From: an uncultured Verrucomicrobia subdivision 3 bacterium
GTDB lineage: Bacteria > Verrucomicrobiota > Verrucomicrobiia > Limisphaerales > UBA8199
NCBI GenBank assembly: GCA_903912925.1
Contig: CAIWJG010000362.1
Span: forward strand, 1 to 47,218
DNA: 47,218 bases
Reading direction: 5' to 3'
Part shown: piece after piece, positions 17,598-27,900 of the stretch
Position numbering within the stretch: position 1 is the stretch's first letter
How the letters are laid out: each line of letters starts with the position of its first letter
Made by a program: the position numbers and the translations under genes
Notes under the pieces: generated by a model
What the model was told of the DNA's origin: nothing
The model's database searches: none
What the model saw: the letters and a program-made list of their open reading frames with translations, nothing else

Positions 17598-19678
17598 GAA
17601 ACCTTTGCCTTGGCCCAGCCTTGGATAGTTCGCTCCCAAAGCGAGTAACCCGTATGAATTACCTTCGGCTTGCAGTTGATAACACCGTTCCCGGCGGGCG
17701 CAGGTTGATCTGGGGCTTGCGCTGGATCGCACCGATTACACTGCTGTGTTTTCTTGGCACTTTCATGGTAGCATGCTTGTTGCTCACCAGCGCAGCTCGC
17801 GGCGCGGAAACTGCCACGATGCCGCCGACTATCGCGGAGTCCGCTTCCGAACCCATCCGTTATGTCGGCAAGGAGCAGCCCGACAAGCGCTTCTACGATG
17901 GCGCGCTCCGCCACGCGGTGGGGGTCCATAAGTATCAGGCGCTCCGCGCCAATCGCACTTGTCCGTCCGAGGGTGGGGCGATCGGCTGGACCTATAATCA
18001 CCAGCCGTATCTGGCCTATTGGCGCGATCAGTTTTATCTCCAATATCTCAGCACCCCCAAGTCGGAACACGTCCCTCCCGGAAGGACGTTGCTGATGATG
18101 TCCGTCGACGGGCAGCATTGGTCGAATCCGCAGGTGGTCTTCCCGGAATACGCTTTGCCGGAGATCAAGAATGCCGATGGCTCTCTTCCAGCCGGAACGC
18201 CCGCGGTAATGCACCAGCGGATGGGTTTCTACACCGCGCCAAACGGGCGCTTGCTCACGTTGGGATTCTACAGCTTCTGCATAGATCCTCTGCCGCAAAA
18301 AGGTCCGAACAAGGGGCAGGGCCTGGGCCGGGTCGTCCGCGAGATTCACGCCGACAATACCTTCGGCCCGATTTACTTCATTCGTTACAACCGGCACGCG
18401 GGCTGGAACGAAACCAACACCAGCTATCCTTTCTACAAGACCAGCGCCGACGCCGGATTCGTCGCTGCATGCGACGCGCTCTTGAATGACAAGCTCATGA
18501 CGCTGCAATGGTGGGAGGAGGACCGCGCCACGGATGGTTTCTACACGCTCCAGATGGACAAGGCGGAGCCGAAGGCCCCGAGCTACGCCCACCGTCCGGA
18601 TGGCGCGGTGCTTGGCGTATGGAAGGCGCACTACGCACTCAGTCCGGACGAAGGCAAGTCGTGGACTAAGCTCGTGGGCGCCCCCACCTTGATGCCATGC
18701 GGCGCCAAGACCTGGGTGCAGCGGACGGACGACGGGCGTTACGCGCTGGTCTATAATCACTCGCTCACGCGCAACAACCGTTTTCCCCTGGTGGTAATGA
18801 CGAGCGACGATTGCCGGGATTTCGCCAACATGCTCTGCCTCCACGGGGAGGTGCCGCCCCGGCGCTTCGCCGGGCTGTACAAGAATGCCGGCCCGCAATA
18901 CGTCCGCGGCATCGAGGAAGGCAACGGCAAGCCGCCCGGTTCTTATCTCTGGAACACCTACAGCATGAACAAGGAGGATATCTGGGTGACCCGCACCCGC
19001 GTGCCGGTGACGGGAATGGTTACCCAACAAGTTCAGGAAACATTCGACAATGTGGAGTCGTCGGCTCAACTGGAATGGTGGAATCTGTATGAGCCGCAGT
19101 GGGCGCCGATCGGCATCGCCAACGACCCGCATCAAACGGCCAACAAGTGCCTCGAACTGCGCGACGAGGACCCTTACGACTATGCTGTGGCCGAACGCGC
19201 GTTTCCTGAAAGCTCGCAGATCCGAATTGAGTTCCGCCTGCTGGCAGAGAAAGTCGGCCACGGGGTGCTGGAAGCCGAGGTGCAAGATCGTTATGGACAT
19301 CGCCCGCTGAAGATTCGGCTGGACGAGAAATGGCTGGGCCAGGACCAGATGGACCGTTGGGCCACTTCCATCCCGGTCTCCGCGAATTCGTGGCTCGCGG
19401 TTCGCCTGGACATCAATTGCCCCGCGGGAAGTTACGATATTGCATTGGATGGGAAGACGGTCGGAAAGGGCGTGAAGTTTGCGGAAAAAGTTGAAACCGT
19501 CGAACGCCTGGTCTTCCGCACTGGACCATATCGTGGTGATGTGCGCGCGATCTATGTGGAGGGTGAACATGCCACGTTGGGCTTCACCAGCGAAGACCTG
19601 CCCGGAGCAGACCAGCGCGTGCCGCTGAGCGTTTATCTGATTGACGACTTGAAAACCACAAAGCCGGAGCGGCAATGA
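17594..19678 (+). CDS. Secreted BNR/beta-propeller with C-terminal LamG-like domain (paralogue B)
   Basis: This is a 694-residue relative of the proteins at 7762 and 23102. An extended N-terminus contains a hydrophobic segment (P-I-T-L-L-C-F-L-G-T-F-M) ending R-G-A-E, acting as a signal peptide or anchor; ATG 17654 is an alternative start. The propeller part includes G-W-T-Y-N-H-Q-P, M-G-F-Y-T-A-P-N-G-R, T-L-Q-W-W-E-E-D-R-A, D-G-R-Y-A-L-V-Y-N and G-E-V-P-P-R-R-F-A-G-L-Y-K. From about residue 475 a beta-sandwich follows (F-D-N-V-E ... C-L-E-L-R-D ... L-D-G-K-T-V), resembling a concanavalin/LamG fold. A sulfated or acidic glycan substrate is possible but not shown. Translationally coupled to the preceding propeller gene. 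Confidence 0.72.
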   Translation: MRNLCLGPALDSSLPKRVTRMNYLRLAVDNTVPGGRRLIWGLRWIAPITLLCFLGTFMVACLLLTSAARGAETATMPPTIAESASEPIRYVGKEQPDKRFYDGALRHAVGVHKYQALRANRTCPSEGGAIGWTYNHQPYLAYWRDQFYLQYLSTPKSEHVPPGRTLLMMSVDGQHWSNPQVVFPEYALPEIKNADGSLPAGTPAVMHQRMGFYTAPNGRLLTLGFYSFCIDPLPQKGPNKGQGLGRVVREIHADNTFGPIYFIRYNRHAGWNETNTSYPFYKTSADAGFVAACDALLNDKLMTLQWWEEDRATDGFYTLQMDKAEPKAPSYAHRPDGAVLGVWKAHYALSPDEGKSWTKLVGAPTLMPCGAKTWVQRTDDGRYALVYNHSLTRNNRFPLVVMTSDDCRDFANMLCLHGEVPPRRFAGLYKNAGPQYVRGIEEGNGKPPGSYLWNTYSMNKEDIWVTRTRVPVTGMVTQQVQETFDNVESSAQLEWWNLYEPQWAPIGIANDPHQTANKCLELRDEDPYDYAVAERAFPESSQIRIEFRLLAEKVGHGVLEAEVQDRYGHRPLKIRLDEKWLGQDQMDRWATSIPVSANSWLAVRLDINCPAGSYDIALDGKTVGKGVKFAEKVETVERLVFRTGPYRGDVRAIYVEGEHATLGFTSEDLPGADQRVPLSVYLIDDLKTTKPERQ

Positions 19679-19727
19679 CGGTTGACCACCCATCGCGCCG
19701 ATTGCCCAGGTGAACAGAAAGAACAAA

Positions 19728-20921
19728 ATGAAAAGGAATCAGACACAACAAACCTTCCTCCTGCCTGGCGGCCTGTCCGCTTTGCTCTATGCTGCCGGAT
19801 GCGCGCAGATGCCGTCCGACGCATCGCCACAATCCAGCGTGCAAGCCCCCATGGAGCACGTCATCGTCGCCAGCAAACCCGGAATGTTTTGCGGCTGGCC
19901 GGCCAATAACGGCGTTTGGACCTGGAACAACGGCAAGGAAATCCTGGTCGGTTATGAAAGCGGCGACTTTGTCGAAAAGGTGGGACATAACATCAAGGAC
20001 CCGGTCCGGCAACGTCTGGCGCGCAGCCTCGATGGCGGGCGGACCTGGCACATCGAGCAGCCCGAACCGTTCGTTGGTTCGAGCGGCCCGGTCCAGCCGG
20101 CGCCCGGCGGCATCGATTTTCAGCAGCCCGAATTTGTCATGCGGCTTATCGGAAACGGTTATGGTCCGGGCGATCCCCTGGGCAGTTTCTTCGTCTCCAA
20201 CGACAAGGGAAAAAACTGGCTCGGCCCATACCGTTTGGGCAAGCTGATGGATGCTCCACAGCTTCAGGGGATGGAGTTCACGGGGCGCACCACCTACTTG
20301 ACGACGGGCCCGCGAAGCTGCCTCTTCTTTCTCTCCGCCCGTGCCAAGGTGAACCGCACGGATCGGGACAAGAGTTTTGTGGCCGAAACCACCGACGGGG
20401 GCAAAAGCTTCCATTTCGTCTCCTGGATCGTGCCGCTGGACGATCCCTATCGCGCAGTGATGCCGGCAGTGGCGCGGCTCACCGATGGCACGATTGTGGC
20501 CGCATTGCGGCGGCGCAGCCCGGTCAGCGAGACCGAGTCCTGCTGGATCGATGCCTACGGCTCCACGGACAACGGCCGCACCTGGTCGTTTCTGAGCCGG
20601 GTGGGCGACACCGGGCTGCTCAACGGAAATCCCCCGGCACTCCAGGCGATCAAGGATGGCCGGCTGGTCTGCGTTTACGGTGATCGCACGCGGCGCAATA
20701 TGTATGCGTGCTTGAGCGCCGACGGCGGCAAGACCTGGGGCGAAGAAATCGTTCTCCGCGGGGACTGCCCGCCGGACAAGGATGATGATATCGATTTCGG
20801 GTATCCGCACCTGATTCGGAACCACAAGGGCCAATTGCTGGCCATTTATTATTGGTCGACCAAGGAACGCAAGGAACCTCATATCGCGGGCACTTTCTTT
20901 GATCCCCGCAGCATTCATTAA
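19728..20921 (+). CDS. Exo-sialidase-like six-bladed BNR protein, first of a tandem pair
   Basis: This secreted or lipid-anchored protein has a start region M-K-R-N-Q-T-Q-Q-T, a hydrophobic core, and A-A-G-C at a possible lipobox. The six-bladed propeller is indicated by Asp-boxes S-L-D-G-G-R-T-W, S-T-D-N-G-R-T-W and S-A-D-G-G-K-T-W. D-F-G-Y-P-H-L-I and A-I-Y-Y-W close the last blade. This pattern occurs in GH33-type sialidases, but I could not confirm the full catalytic Arg triad and Tyr/Glu pair, so the substrate may be another acidic sugar. ATG 19728 is preferred over GTG 19710. The gene after it (20938) is a close paralogue. Confidence 0.75.
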   Translation: MKRNQTQQTFLLPGGLSALLYAAGCAQMPSDASPQSSVQAPMEHVIVASKPGMFCGWPANNGVWTWNNGKEILVGYESGDFVEKVGHNIKDPVRQRLARSLDGGRTWHIEQPEPFVGSSGPVQPAPGGIDFQQPEFVMRLIGNGYGPGDPLGSFFVSNDKGKNWLGPYRLGKLMDAPQLQGMEFTGRTTYLTTGPRSCLFFLSARAKVNRTDRDKSFVAETTDGGKSFHFVSWIVPLDDPYRAVMPAVARLTDGTIVAALRRRSPVSETESCWIDAYGSTDNGRTWSFLSRVGDTGLLNGNPPALQAIKDGRLVCVYGDRTRRNMYACLSADGGKTWGEEIVLRGDCPPDKDDDIDFGYPHLIRNHKGQLLAIYYWSTKERKEPHIAGTFFDPRSIH

Positions 20922-20937
20922 ACGAAAGGCCATCATC

Positions 20938-22119
20938 ATGAATTCCGCTGTCCGCCTCCGCTGCCTGATTGCCGCAACCCTGCTGCTGCCGGCCGGCCTT
21001 CCGGCCGCCGGAAGCTCCGTTCCGGACATGGAGCACGTCATCGTCGCCAGCAAACCCGGAAAGTTTTGCGGCTGGCCAGCCAATAACGGCGTTTGGACCT
21101 GGGAGGGCGGCCAGGAGATCCTGGTCGGATTCTCCTATAGCGAGTTTGAGGAGCAACCCGGCCACAACTCGGCCGGCCAAGTCGATCCACCTTCGGGCAT
21201 CGAATCCAAGCTGGCGCGCAGCACCGACGGCGGGCGTTCATGGAGCATCGAGAAGCCCGGGAATTTCGTCGATTACCGTAGTGTTCGGCCGACCAAGTCG
21301 CCCGGCGGCATCGCCTTCGACACGCCCGGCTTCGCCCTGCGCGCCGTCGGCATCGGCTATCACGGCTCGGCCGACCCGCAAGGCAGTTTCTTCTTTTCCA
21401 CCGACCGGGGCCACTCCTGGCAGGGGCCGTTCCGCTTCAATGGCCTGATGGAGGCCCCCGAACTCGCGGGCATGGAAAACACCACGCGCACCGGCTACCT
21501 GGCCACCGGGAGGCAATCCTGCCTGCTCTCCATGTCGGCCCGACCTAAGAAGAACGGCGGCGGGCGCGACAAGACCTTTGTCGCCGAGACGACTGATGGC
21601 GGCAAGACCTTCCACTTCGTCTCCTGGGTTGTGCCGCTCTCCGATCCGCACCGCGCTGTGATGCCGGCCGTGGCCCGCTTGAAAGACGGAACCATCGTCG
21701 CCGCGCTGCGGCGCCGAATTCCGGACGACGACAAAACGCCCTGCTGGGTGGATTGCTACGGATCAAAGGACAACGGCCGCACATGGGCTTTCCTGAGCCG
21801 GGTTGGCGAGACCGGCGGAGGCAACGGCAATCCCCCGGCGTTGGTCGCGCTCAAGGACGGACGGCTGGCTTGCGCCTATGGCGATCGCAGCCGGGTGAAG
21901 CTGTTCGCCCGCCTGAGCCGCGACGGCGGCCAGACTTGGGGCGAAGAAGTGGTCCTGCGCGAGGACTTCCAGCCCGACAAGTTTGGCGACATGGATTTTG
22001 GCTATCCGCGGCTGGTGCAAAACAACCGGGGTGAGTTGGTCGCGCTCTACTACTGGGCGACCAGGGATCATTTCCAGCAGCACATTGCGGCAACGATCTG
22101 GCGCGCAAAGTCAAAGTGA
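20938..22119 (+). CDS. Exo-sialidase-like six-bladed BNR protein, second of a tandem pair
   Basis: A cleavable signal peptide (M-N-S-A-V-R-L-R-C then a Leu/Ala-rich core, P-A-A-G) precedes a propeller with Asp-boxes S-T-D-G-G-R-S-W, S-K-D-N-G-R-T-W and S-R-D-G-G-Q-T-W. The last blade is D-F-G-Y-P-R-L-V ... L-Y-Y-W. The protein is collinear with the preceding one throughout. ATG 20938 is chosen because aaagg lies eight bases upstream; the open frame beginning at 20899 overlaps the previous gene and would spoil the signal peptide. The 75 bases at 21028-21102 are almost identical to 19851-19925, while other parts have diverged. Confidence 0.78.
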   Translation: MNSAVRLRCLIAATLLLPAGLPAAGSSVPDMEHVIVASKPGKFCGWPANNGVWTWEGGQEILVGFSYSEFEEQPGHNSAGQVDPPSGIESKLARSTDGGRSWSIEKPGNFVDYRSVRPTKSPGGIAFDTPGFALRAVGIGYHGSADPQGSFFFSTDRGHSWQGPFRFNGLMEAPELAGMENTTRTGYLATGRQSCLLSMSARPKKNGGGRDKTFVAETTDGGKTFHFVSWVVPLSDPHRAVMPAVARLKDGTIVAALRRRIPDDDKTPCWVDCYGSKDNGRTWAFLSRVGETGGGNGNPPALVALKDGRLACAYGDRSRVKLFARLSRDGGQTWGEEVVLREDFQPDKFGDMDFGYPRLVQNNRGELVALYYWATRDHFQQHIAATIWRAKSK

Positions 22120-22187
22120 CGAATTGAAGGGCAATAAGACGCCTCAACGAACCGTCAACAATAACCCAAGAAAAGAAAGGAATACGT

Positions 22188-23063
22188 ATGATCCGCAGTC
22201 ACTATCAAAAAGGACAGAAGCTTGATGTCGCCGGTCTGAATGTGGTCACCGTACTGGTGGATCGCAGCGCGACACAACTGACCGAGGTGGGATGGAATCG
22301 TTGGAGCAAAGGGCTGGAAGGGCCGCCCCACAGCCACGAGGCGAAGGAGCAGGTTTTCTATGTCACCGATGGCCAGGGCACAGTCGTGGTCGGCAAGGCG
22401 CGCTATGCGGTCAAGCCCGGCAGCTTGATTTATGTGCCGCCGAGGGCCATTCATCAGACGATCGTGACCGGCGACGCACCGCTGAGCTATTTCCTGTTCA
22501 ACGCATTTCTGGATGCGACGAAAGAGGGACATGCATCGTTCGCGGACCACATTGAGAAGGTCAAAGAAGTCCGACGGCAGCAAGCCCAGTCCCAACAAGC
22601 GGCCGTTGCGGGCGCCGACGCGAGCGGCGTTTCCGATCAACCTGGCAAACAGGTGGAAGACATTCACCAGGGCCGGGTGTTTGACTTTGGTTCGAAGACT
22701 TCGATCTTGCTGCTGGAACGCAATGAAACGCGGCGCTGCGAAGTCACGCTGGTGACCTGGCCCAAGGGCAACAAGGGAGCCATGGTGGCGCACCAAGAGA
22801 AGGAGCAGACGTTCTTCGTGCTGTCGGGTCACGGGCAGGTTACTATTGGCAACGAAACCTGTGACGTGGGCGTGGGCGATGTCATCTTTGTGCCGTGGAA
22901 CACGCCGCATACCACCGCCGCTCCCGACATGGAATTGAGTTACCTGTGTTTCAACTCGCTGGTGATCGAGCCGCCCGACAAGAGTTTTGCCGACTCCTAC
23001 GCGCGGGTGGCCAGCACCCGTATCGCCCGGTGGAAATCCGGAGATACGACGGTGGGCGAGTAG
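22188..23063 (+). CDS. Bicupin (two cupin_2 domains) cytoplasmic protein
   Basis: Two successive cupin barrels are visible. The first has P-P-H-S-H-E-A-K-E-Q-V-F-Y-V and P-P-R-A-I-H-Q. The second has M-V-A-H-Q-E-K-E-Q-T-F-F-V-L and P-W-N-T-P-H-T. Both show the G-(X)5-H-X-H-type metal site, although the second has A-H-Q-E in place of H-X-H. There is no signal peptide, so the protein is intracellular. A good ribosome-binding site (gaaagga) precedes ATG 22188. Bicupins in sugar loci act as isomerases, epimerases, lyases or ligand sensors. A role with a keto-uronate or the imported sugar acid is plausible but unproven. It lies between two secreted propeller genes on the same strand. Confidence 0.82.
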   Translation: MIRSHYQKGQKLDVAGLNVVTVLVDRSATQLTEVGWNRWSKGLEGPPHSHEAKEQVFYVTDGQGTVVVGKARYAVKPGSLIYVPPRAIHQTIVTGDAPLSYFLFNAFLDATKEGHASFADHIEKVKEVRRQQAQSQQAAVAGADASGVSDQPGKQVEDIHQGRVFDFGSKTSILLLERNETRRCEVTLVTWPKGNKGAMVAHQEKEQTFFVLSGHGQVTIGNETCDVGVGDVIFVPWNTPHTTAAPDMELSYLCFNSLVIEPPDKSFADSYARVASTRIARWKSGDTTVGE

Positions 23064-23101
23064 CCTGTTAGTGTCCCCTCTGGACTAACGCTTTGAACAT
23101 C

Positions 23102-24955
23102 ATGTTCTACCTCGTCCAGCCAAGAGCGAGAGCACTCATTGTTTCGCTGCTGCTTGCCGTGGCTGGGCTGGCGGATGTCTGCGCCCAGACCCCCGGTACC
23201 GCCGCCGCGCCCGTGCGTTACATCGGCCCCGAGCAGGCTGACACCACCCACGACGGCGGCCTGCGCTGGGCCGTCGGCGTGAAGAGCTGGCAGGCATTTC
23301 GCGCCAACCTCGCCCGCTCGGAACTGGCCGACGGCATCGGCTGGACTTACAACCACGCACCCATGCTCGCCTATTGGCGCGACCGCTTCTGGATCGAATA
23401 CCTCAGCGCGGCCAGGGATGAAAACCGCGGACCGATGCACACTCTGCTCCTGTCCTCCGCCGACGGCATCCACTGGGACAAGCCACGCATTGTCTTTCCC
23501 GAATACACGACGCCCGACGGCAAGATCGCCGAGGTGCATCAACGCATGGGCTTCTATGTCGCGCCCGACGGCCGGCTGCTCGTGCTCGGCTTCTACGGGC
23601 CGGAGCGGAAGCCCAATGAAGGCGGCGGCATTGGACGCACCGTGTGCGAAGTGTATGCCGACGGCAATTGCGGCCCGATCTACTTCATTCGCTACAGCCG
23701 GCACAATGGCTGGAACGAGCACAACACCGCCTTTCCCTCCTACACCAACTCCATCGACGCAGGATTCAAACGCGCGTGCGAAGCGTTGCTCGCCAACAAG
23801 CTCATGACACTTCAATGGTGGGAGGAAGACCGCGCGAAAGATGGTTTCTATCCTGACCTCGGGGACCAAGTGCTCAAGGCGCTCTCGTATTACCATCGCA
23901 AGGATGGCGCGGTGGTCGCCCTTTGGAAGAACTCGTGGACTTCGCTCTCGACCGATGATGGGCGCACTTGGAGCCGCCCGGTTCAAGAACCGTCGCTGGT
24001 CATGGCGTCGGCCAAAGCCTGGGGGCAGCGCACGCCCGATGGACGCTACGCCCTCGTTTACAACCCGACGCGCGACAACCGGCACCGCTGGCCACTCGCC
24101 ATGGTGACCAGCGACGATGGCGAGACGTTCGACCAACTTCTCACCGTGGTCGGGGAGGTGCCGCCGCGCCGCTATAACGGCCTCGACAAGGCGTTCGGCC
24201 CGCAATACGTCCGCGGCATCGTGGAAGGCAACGGCACGCCCCCGGGCGAAGCGTTTTGGGTCACGTGGTCCATGAACAAGGACGACATCTGGGTAAGTCG
24301 CATACCCGTGCCCGTCCGTGCGGCGGCGCGCGGGCCGGTGCGCGATGACTTTAACACCGGCACTATCGAAGACCTGCCGTGGAACCTTTACAGCCCGCTC
24401 TGGGCGAGCGTGCGGCTCGCCGATTTTCCGAGCGCGACGAATCGCAGCCTCGAACTGCGCGACCGCGAACCCGCCGACTACGCGCGCGCCGTGCGCATCT
24501 TCCCGGAAATGAAAAAGGCGACGGTGCGTTTCAAGGTCCTCGCCAAACGAAACGAGCATGGCCGCCTCGAGATCGAACTGCTCGACCGTCACGGCTACCG
24601 CCCGGCGGTCGTGCTCATCTTCGACGAACAGGGCCGCATGCTTGCCAAAGACGGGAATCAAAACGAAATCGTCACACTCAAGCGCTACGCCGCGAACCAA
24701 TGGTATGACGTGGCACTGCGTTTCGACCAGGTCAAGGGGAGTTTCGACGTCATCCTGGACGGCCAGACGCTGCTCGCCGGCGCCGAGTTCCCCGACCCCC
24801 CGGCCCCGCTGGAGCGGATTTCGTTTCGCACCGGTGAGTTTCGAACGTCGCCGACCCTGCGCGCTCCCAAATCACCCGGCGAGGACTTTCCCGACGCCGA
24901 TACGCCCGTGCCCGAGGCGATCTTCTATCTCGATGACCTATCGGTGAGCGAGTAG
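23102..24955 (+). CDS. Secreted BNR/beta-propeller with C-terminal LamG-like domain (paralogue C)
   Basis: This protein is full-length collinear with the one at 17594. It shares G-W-T-Y-N-H-A-P-M-L-A-Y-W-R-D, M-G-F-Y-V-A-P-D-G-R, G-P-I-Y-F-I-R-Y, T-L-Q-W-W-E-E-D-R-A-K-D-G-F-Y, D-G-R-Y-A-L-V-Y-N-P, G-E-V-P-P-R-R-Y-N-G-L and a C-terminal beta-sandwich (F-N-T-G ... L-E-L-R-D-R-E-P ... L-D-G-Q-T-L). A signal peptide ends D-V-C-A-Q. ATG 23102 is preferred over TTG 23093. Invariant Trp, Glu and Asp residues in W-W-E-E-D-R and D-G-F-Y are candidates for an active site. I do not recognise the family by name. Confidence 0.72.
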   Translation: MFYLVQPRARALIVSLLLAVAGLADVCAQTPGTAAAPVRYIGPEQADTTHDGGLRWAVGVKSWQAFRANLARSELADGIGWTYNHAPMLAYWRDRFWIEYLSAARDENRGPMHTLLLSSADGIHWDKPRIVFPEYTTPDGKIAEVHQRMGFYVAPDGRLLVLGFYGPERKPNEGGGIGRTVCEVYADGNCGPIYFIRYSRHNGWNEHNTAFPSYTNSIDAGFKRACEALLANKLMTLQWWEEDRAKDGFYPDLGDQVLKALSYYHRKDGAVVALWKNSWTSLSTDDGRTWSRPVQEPSLVMASAKAWGQRTPDGRYALVYNPTRDNRHRWPLAMVTSDDGETFDQLLTVVGEVPPRRYNGLDKAFGPQYVRGIVEGNGTPPGEAFWVTWSMNKDDIWVSRIPVPVRAAARGPVRDDFNTGTIEDLPWNLYSPLWASVRLADFPSATNRSLELRDREPADYARAVRIFPEMKKATVRFKVLAKRNEHGRLEIELLDRHGYRPAVVLIFDEQGRMLAKDGNQNEIVTLKRYAANQWYDVALRFDQVKGSFDVILDGQTLLAGAEFPDPPAPLERISFRTGEFRTSPTLRAPKSPGEDFPDADTPVPEAIFYLDDLSVSE

Positions 24956-24981
24956 CCCAAACGAACGACACATATCCAAGT

Positions 24982-27900
24982 ATGAAAAGCACAACGATTT
25001 TCTGTCTCACCTCTTTACTGACCTGCGGACTGCTCTGGACAACGGCGCAGGGAGTGGAAGCAGAGAAGCAGCAGCTCGACATTGCGCCGTTTGCTCTTCC
25101 CGGCACGCCGACGAATGAGGTGCGCTTTGAAGACCCGCGAGAGATCCGCGAAGTGATCGTCACGCTCAAGTCAGCGGTACCGGAGAATCTCGGTCTGTCC
25201 TACCTGCACAAGACTTGGCGGCGCAAGCGGCAGGAATTGCTCGATCCCACGATTGGCAGTTTCCAACTGGGCTGGAAGGTGGTTGACGATTGGTTCGACG
25301 TCGCGTGGGACAAAGGCGCGGTGCGCGTCGAGAAAACCGGGCCGCGCACGGCGGTTCTACGGTTCGATCTACTGAGCAAGGAGGGCGTCTCCTTCACTGC
25401 GGGCGATGTGGACTACCGCTACACCCTCGGCATTCGGGTGGACGGCGTGACGTCCGAAGCGATTGAGCGCATCAAAGTGTACACGGCCTCGAAGCCGACG
25501 CGGACCAGGATTCGCGTCATGCTGGATGCGGGCAAGCCGGTGGACGTGAAAGAGGTCAGTCTTTCGGGGTATAATTGCGAGATCGCCAATCTGGAAGCCG
25601 GGCGAGGAACGAAGCTCTTGGAGGACGATCGCGTTGGTTTGCTCGAAGGAGCGCCCGCCCAACGGGACTTTCTCGTGGACGTCCGGCATTTGGTTTCCCC
25701 CCATCGTTTTGCGTATGACGAGGGACTGGTCACGTTCGGCATGGCGGATCAGACCTTCACCATCTCGATGGATTCGTTACTGGCTCAAGGTCCGATCTGG
25801 TATCAGGATCGTGGAGTTTTCGTAACTCTCGCCTCCGATTCTTCCTCCTTCGAGGCCTATCAGCGTGAAGTGCGGAGGCGCCGTGGCCCTGGGCGAAGCA
25901 GTGAGGCTTCCGGTGTGCCCGCTGCCGAGGGCAGCATCGCGAGCATGGTGAGCCAGATGCCTGAGCAAAGCCTGAGTGGCGCTCGCCTCGGTCAACCGGA
26001 GCGGCATCCGGTGGCAATGATGCTCGGATGCAAATACAATCAGAACCGCTTCCGCATCGAGACCGATGGCGACATCACCATGGAGAACGGTTATGGCAGC
26101 GACCAGGCGCATCGGTTCTTCTTTGGCCTGGGGCGCTGGAGCCGCGTGGCGAACTACGCCGATCCGGCGCCGGCACTGATTTATCACGTGGAGCGACGAA
26201 ACGGCGACCTGCGAGTTCATCAGGAGAGTTTCGCGGTGCCCTTGCTCAAGCCCGTCGATGAGGCCTTGACCGCCGACGATCCGACTGTCTGCCTGGTGCG
26301 GTTCACACTCCGGAACGAAGGACACCTGCCGGTAACAGCCTCCTTGCCCATTGAATTCTCTTCCCGCTCCCAACACACCCGGCATCCCTACCAGGACGGT
26401 GCGCGAAGTGGAGTCCCCGCTGGACCGCGCGACGTGCTGACATTGACCAACTATCCTGGCGCGGATAGCGCCGCGAACGTTGAACGCCTGTTAGTTGTGA
26501 CGACGGAAGGCAAACCCGAAGTGCGGGGCGCGATCCGGACCGGCATGACCATTACCCCTAAGAGTGAGGGGCTCGTCCTGCGTCGCGAACTGGCTCCGGG
26601 CGATAGTTGTGAAGTGTTGATGAAGATTGCCCGCAAATCCATCTCCACCGAGCAGGAGCGCGCGTCGCTGGGGCGGCTTGATTATGATGCGCTGCGCCGC
26701 CAGACCGCCCGTTTCTGGAACGATGAAGTCTCGCCATGGGCGGAACTCAAGACCCCGGAGCCGGAGCTCAATGCGTTTCACAAGGCCCACCTGGCCCACC
26801 AAATGATTTCGGACCACCGCATGCCGGGGGAGGATGGCCTCATCAGCACGTCGGTGGGAGCTGATGCCTACGGGAATTTCGGCAACGAGTCCACGATGGT
26901 CATCCAGGAACTGGAAGAACGCGGTTTGCAGGAGGAGGCCCGCAAACGGCTGGCTCTCTGGATCAAATATCAGGGCACAGCAAAACTCGCGGGTCGTTTC
27001 AGCGATCAGGAAGGAGTGTTTTACGGATCGGGCGGCACCGAGGCCGGCGAATCCTATGTTCAGAGCCACGGTTGGATCATGTGGGCGCTGGCCGAGCATT
27101 ACTTCATGACGCGCGACAAGGCGTGGTTGCAAGGGATCGCGCCGAACTTGATTCGCGGCGCGGAATGGATCATGCGCCAGCGCCGGCTTACCATGGGCGA
27201 CCAACCCCTCTCACGCGGCTGGGAGCGTGGGCTTCTTCCGGCGGGTGGACTGGAAGACGTCAACAGCTTCTTCTATTGGGTTCCGAGCAACACCTGGAAC
27301 TGGCGCGGAATGGATCACGTGGCCGCTGCGCTCGCGGCCATTGGTCATCCCGAAGCGGGCCGTCTGCGCGCCGAGGCCGATGCCTACCGGGCGGATATCT
27401 TGCGCAGCCTGACGATTGCGCGGCAGCACAATCCATTGGTGCGCCTGAGGGACGGCCGTTGGGTGCCGCATTACCCGACACATGTTTACCGGCGCGGCCG
27501 CGAACTCGGCTGGATTCGCGAAACTCTCGAAGGCTCGGTGAACCTACTGCTCTGCGGCATTCTCGATCCCAACGGCCCGGAGGCGCGAGGCATCCTCGAC
27601 GATTTTCAGGACAACCTCTACACCGGTGGCGAGTTCGGCTACCCGATCCCGGATTTTCACGAGACTTGGTATGATTGGGCGGGCTTCTCCTGCCAGCCCA
27701 ACCTCCTCGCCGGACTGATGCCTTACCTCGACCGCGACGAAATCGAGGTCTATATCTGGATGTTCTTCAACGCCTTCACCGCCACCTACAGCCCCAACAT
27801 TCAAGGCGTGGTGGAACATGCCCGACCCATCCTCGGCTTTTCCAATGCCGAGCCTTTCAAGACCAGCGACGAAGCCAATTCCATCAAGTGGCTGCGTTAC

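Noticed and set aside
17567..19726. 719-codon minus-strand open frame
   Set aside because: It is a shadow of the propeller gene on the plus strand produced by high GC third positions.
19728..22119. Firm assignment of both tandem proteins as GH33 sialidases
   Set aside because: Asp-boxes are present, but the Arg triad and the Tyr/Glu catalytic pair could not be confirmed by eye, so only a sialidase-like fold is claimed.
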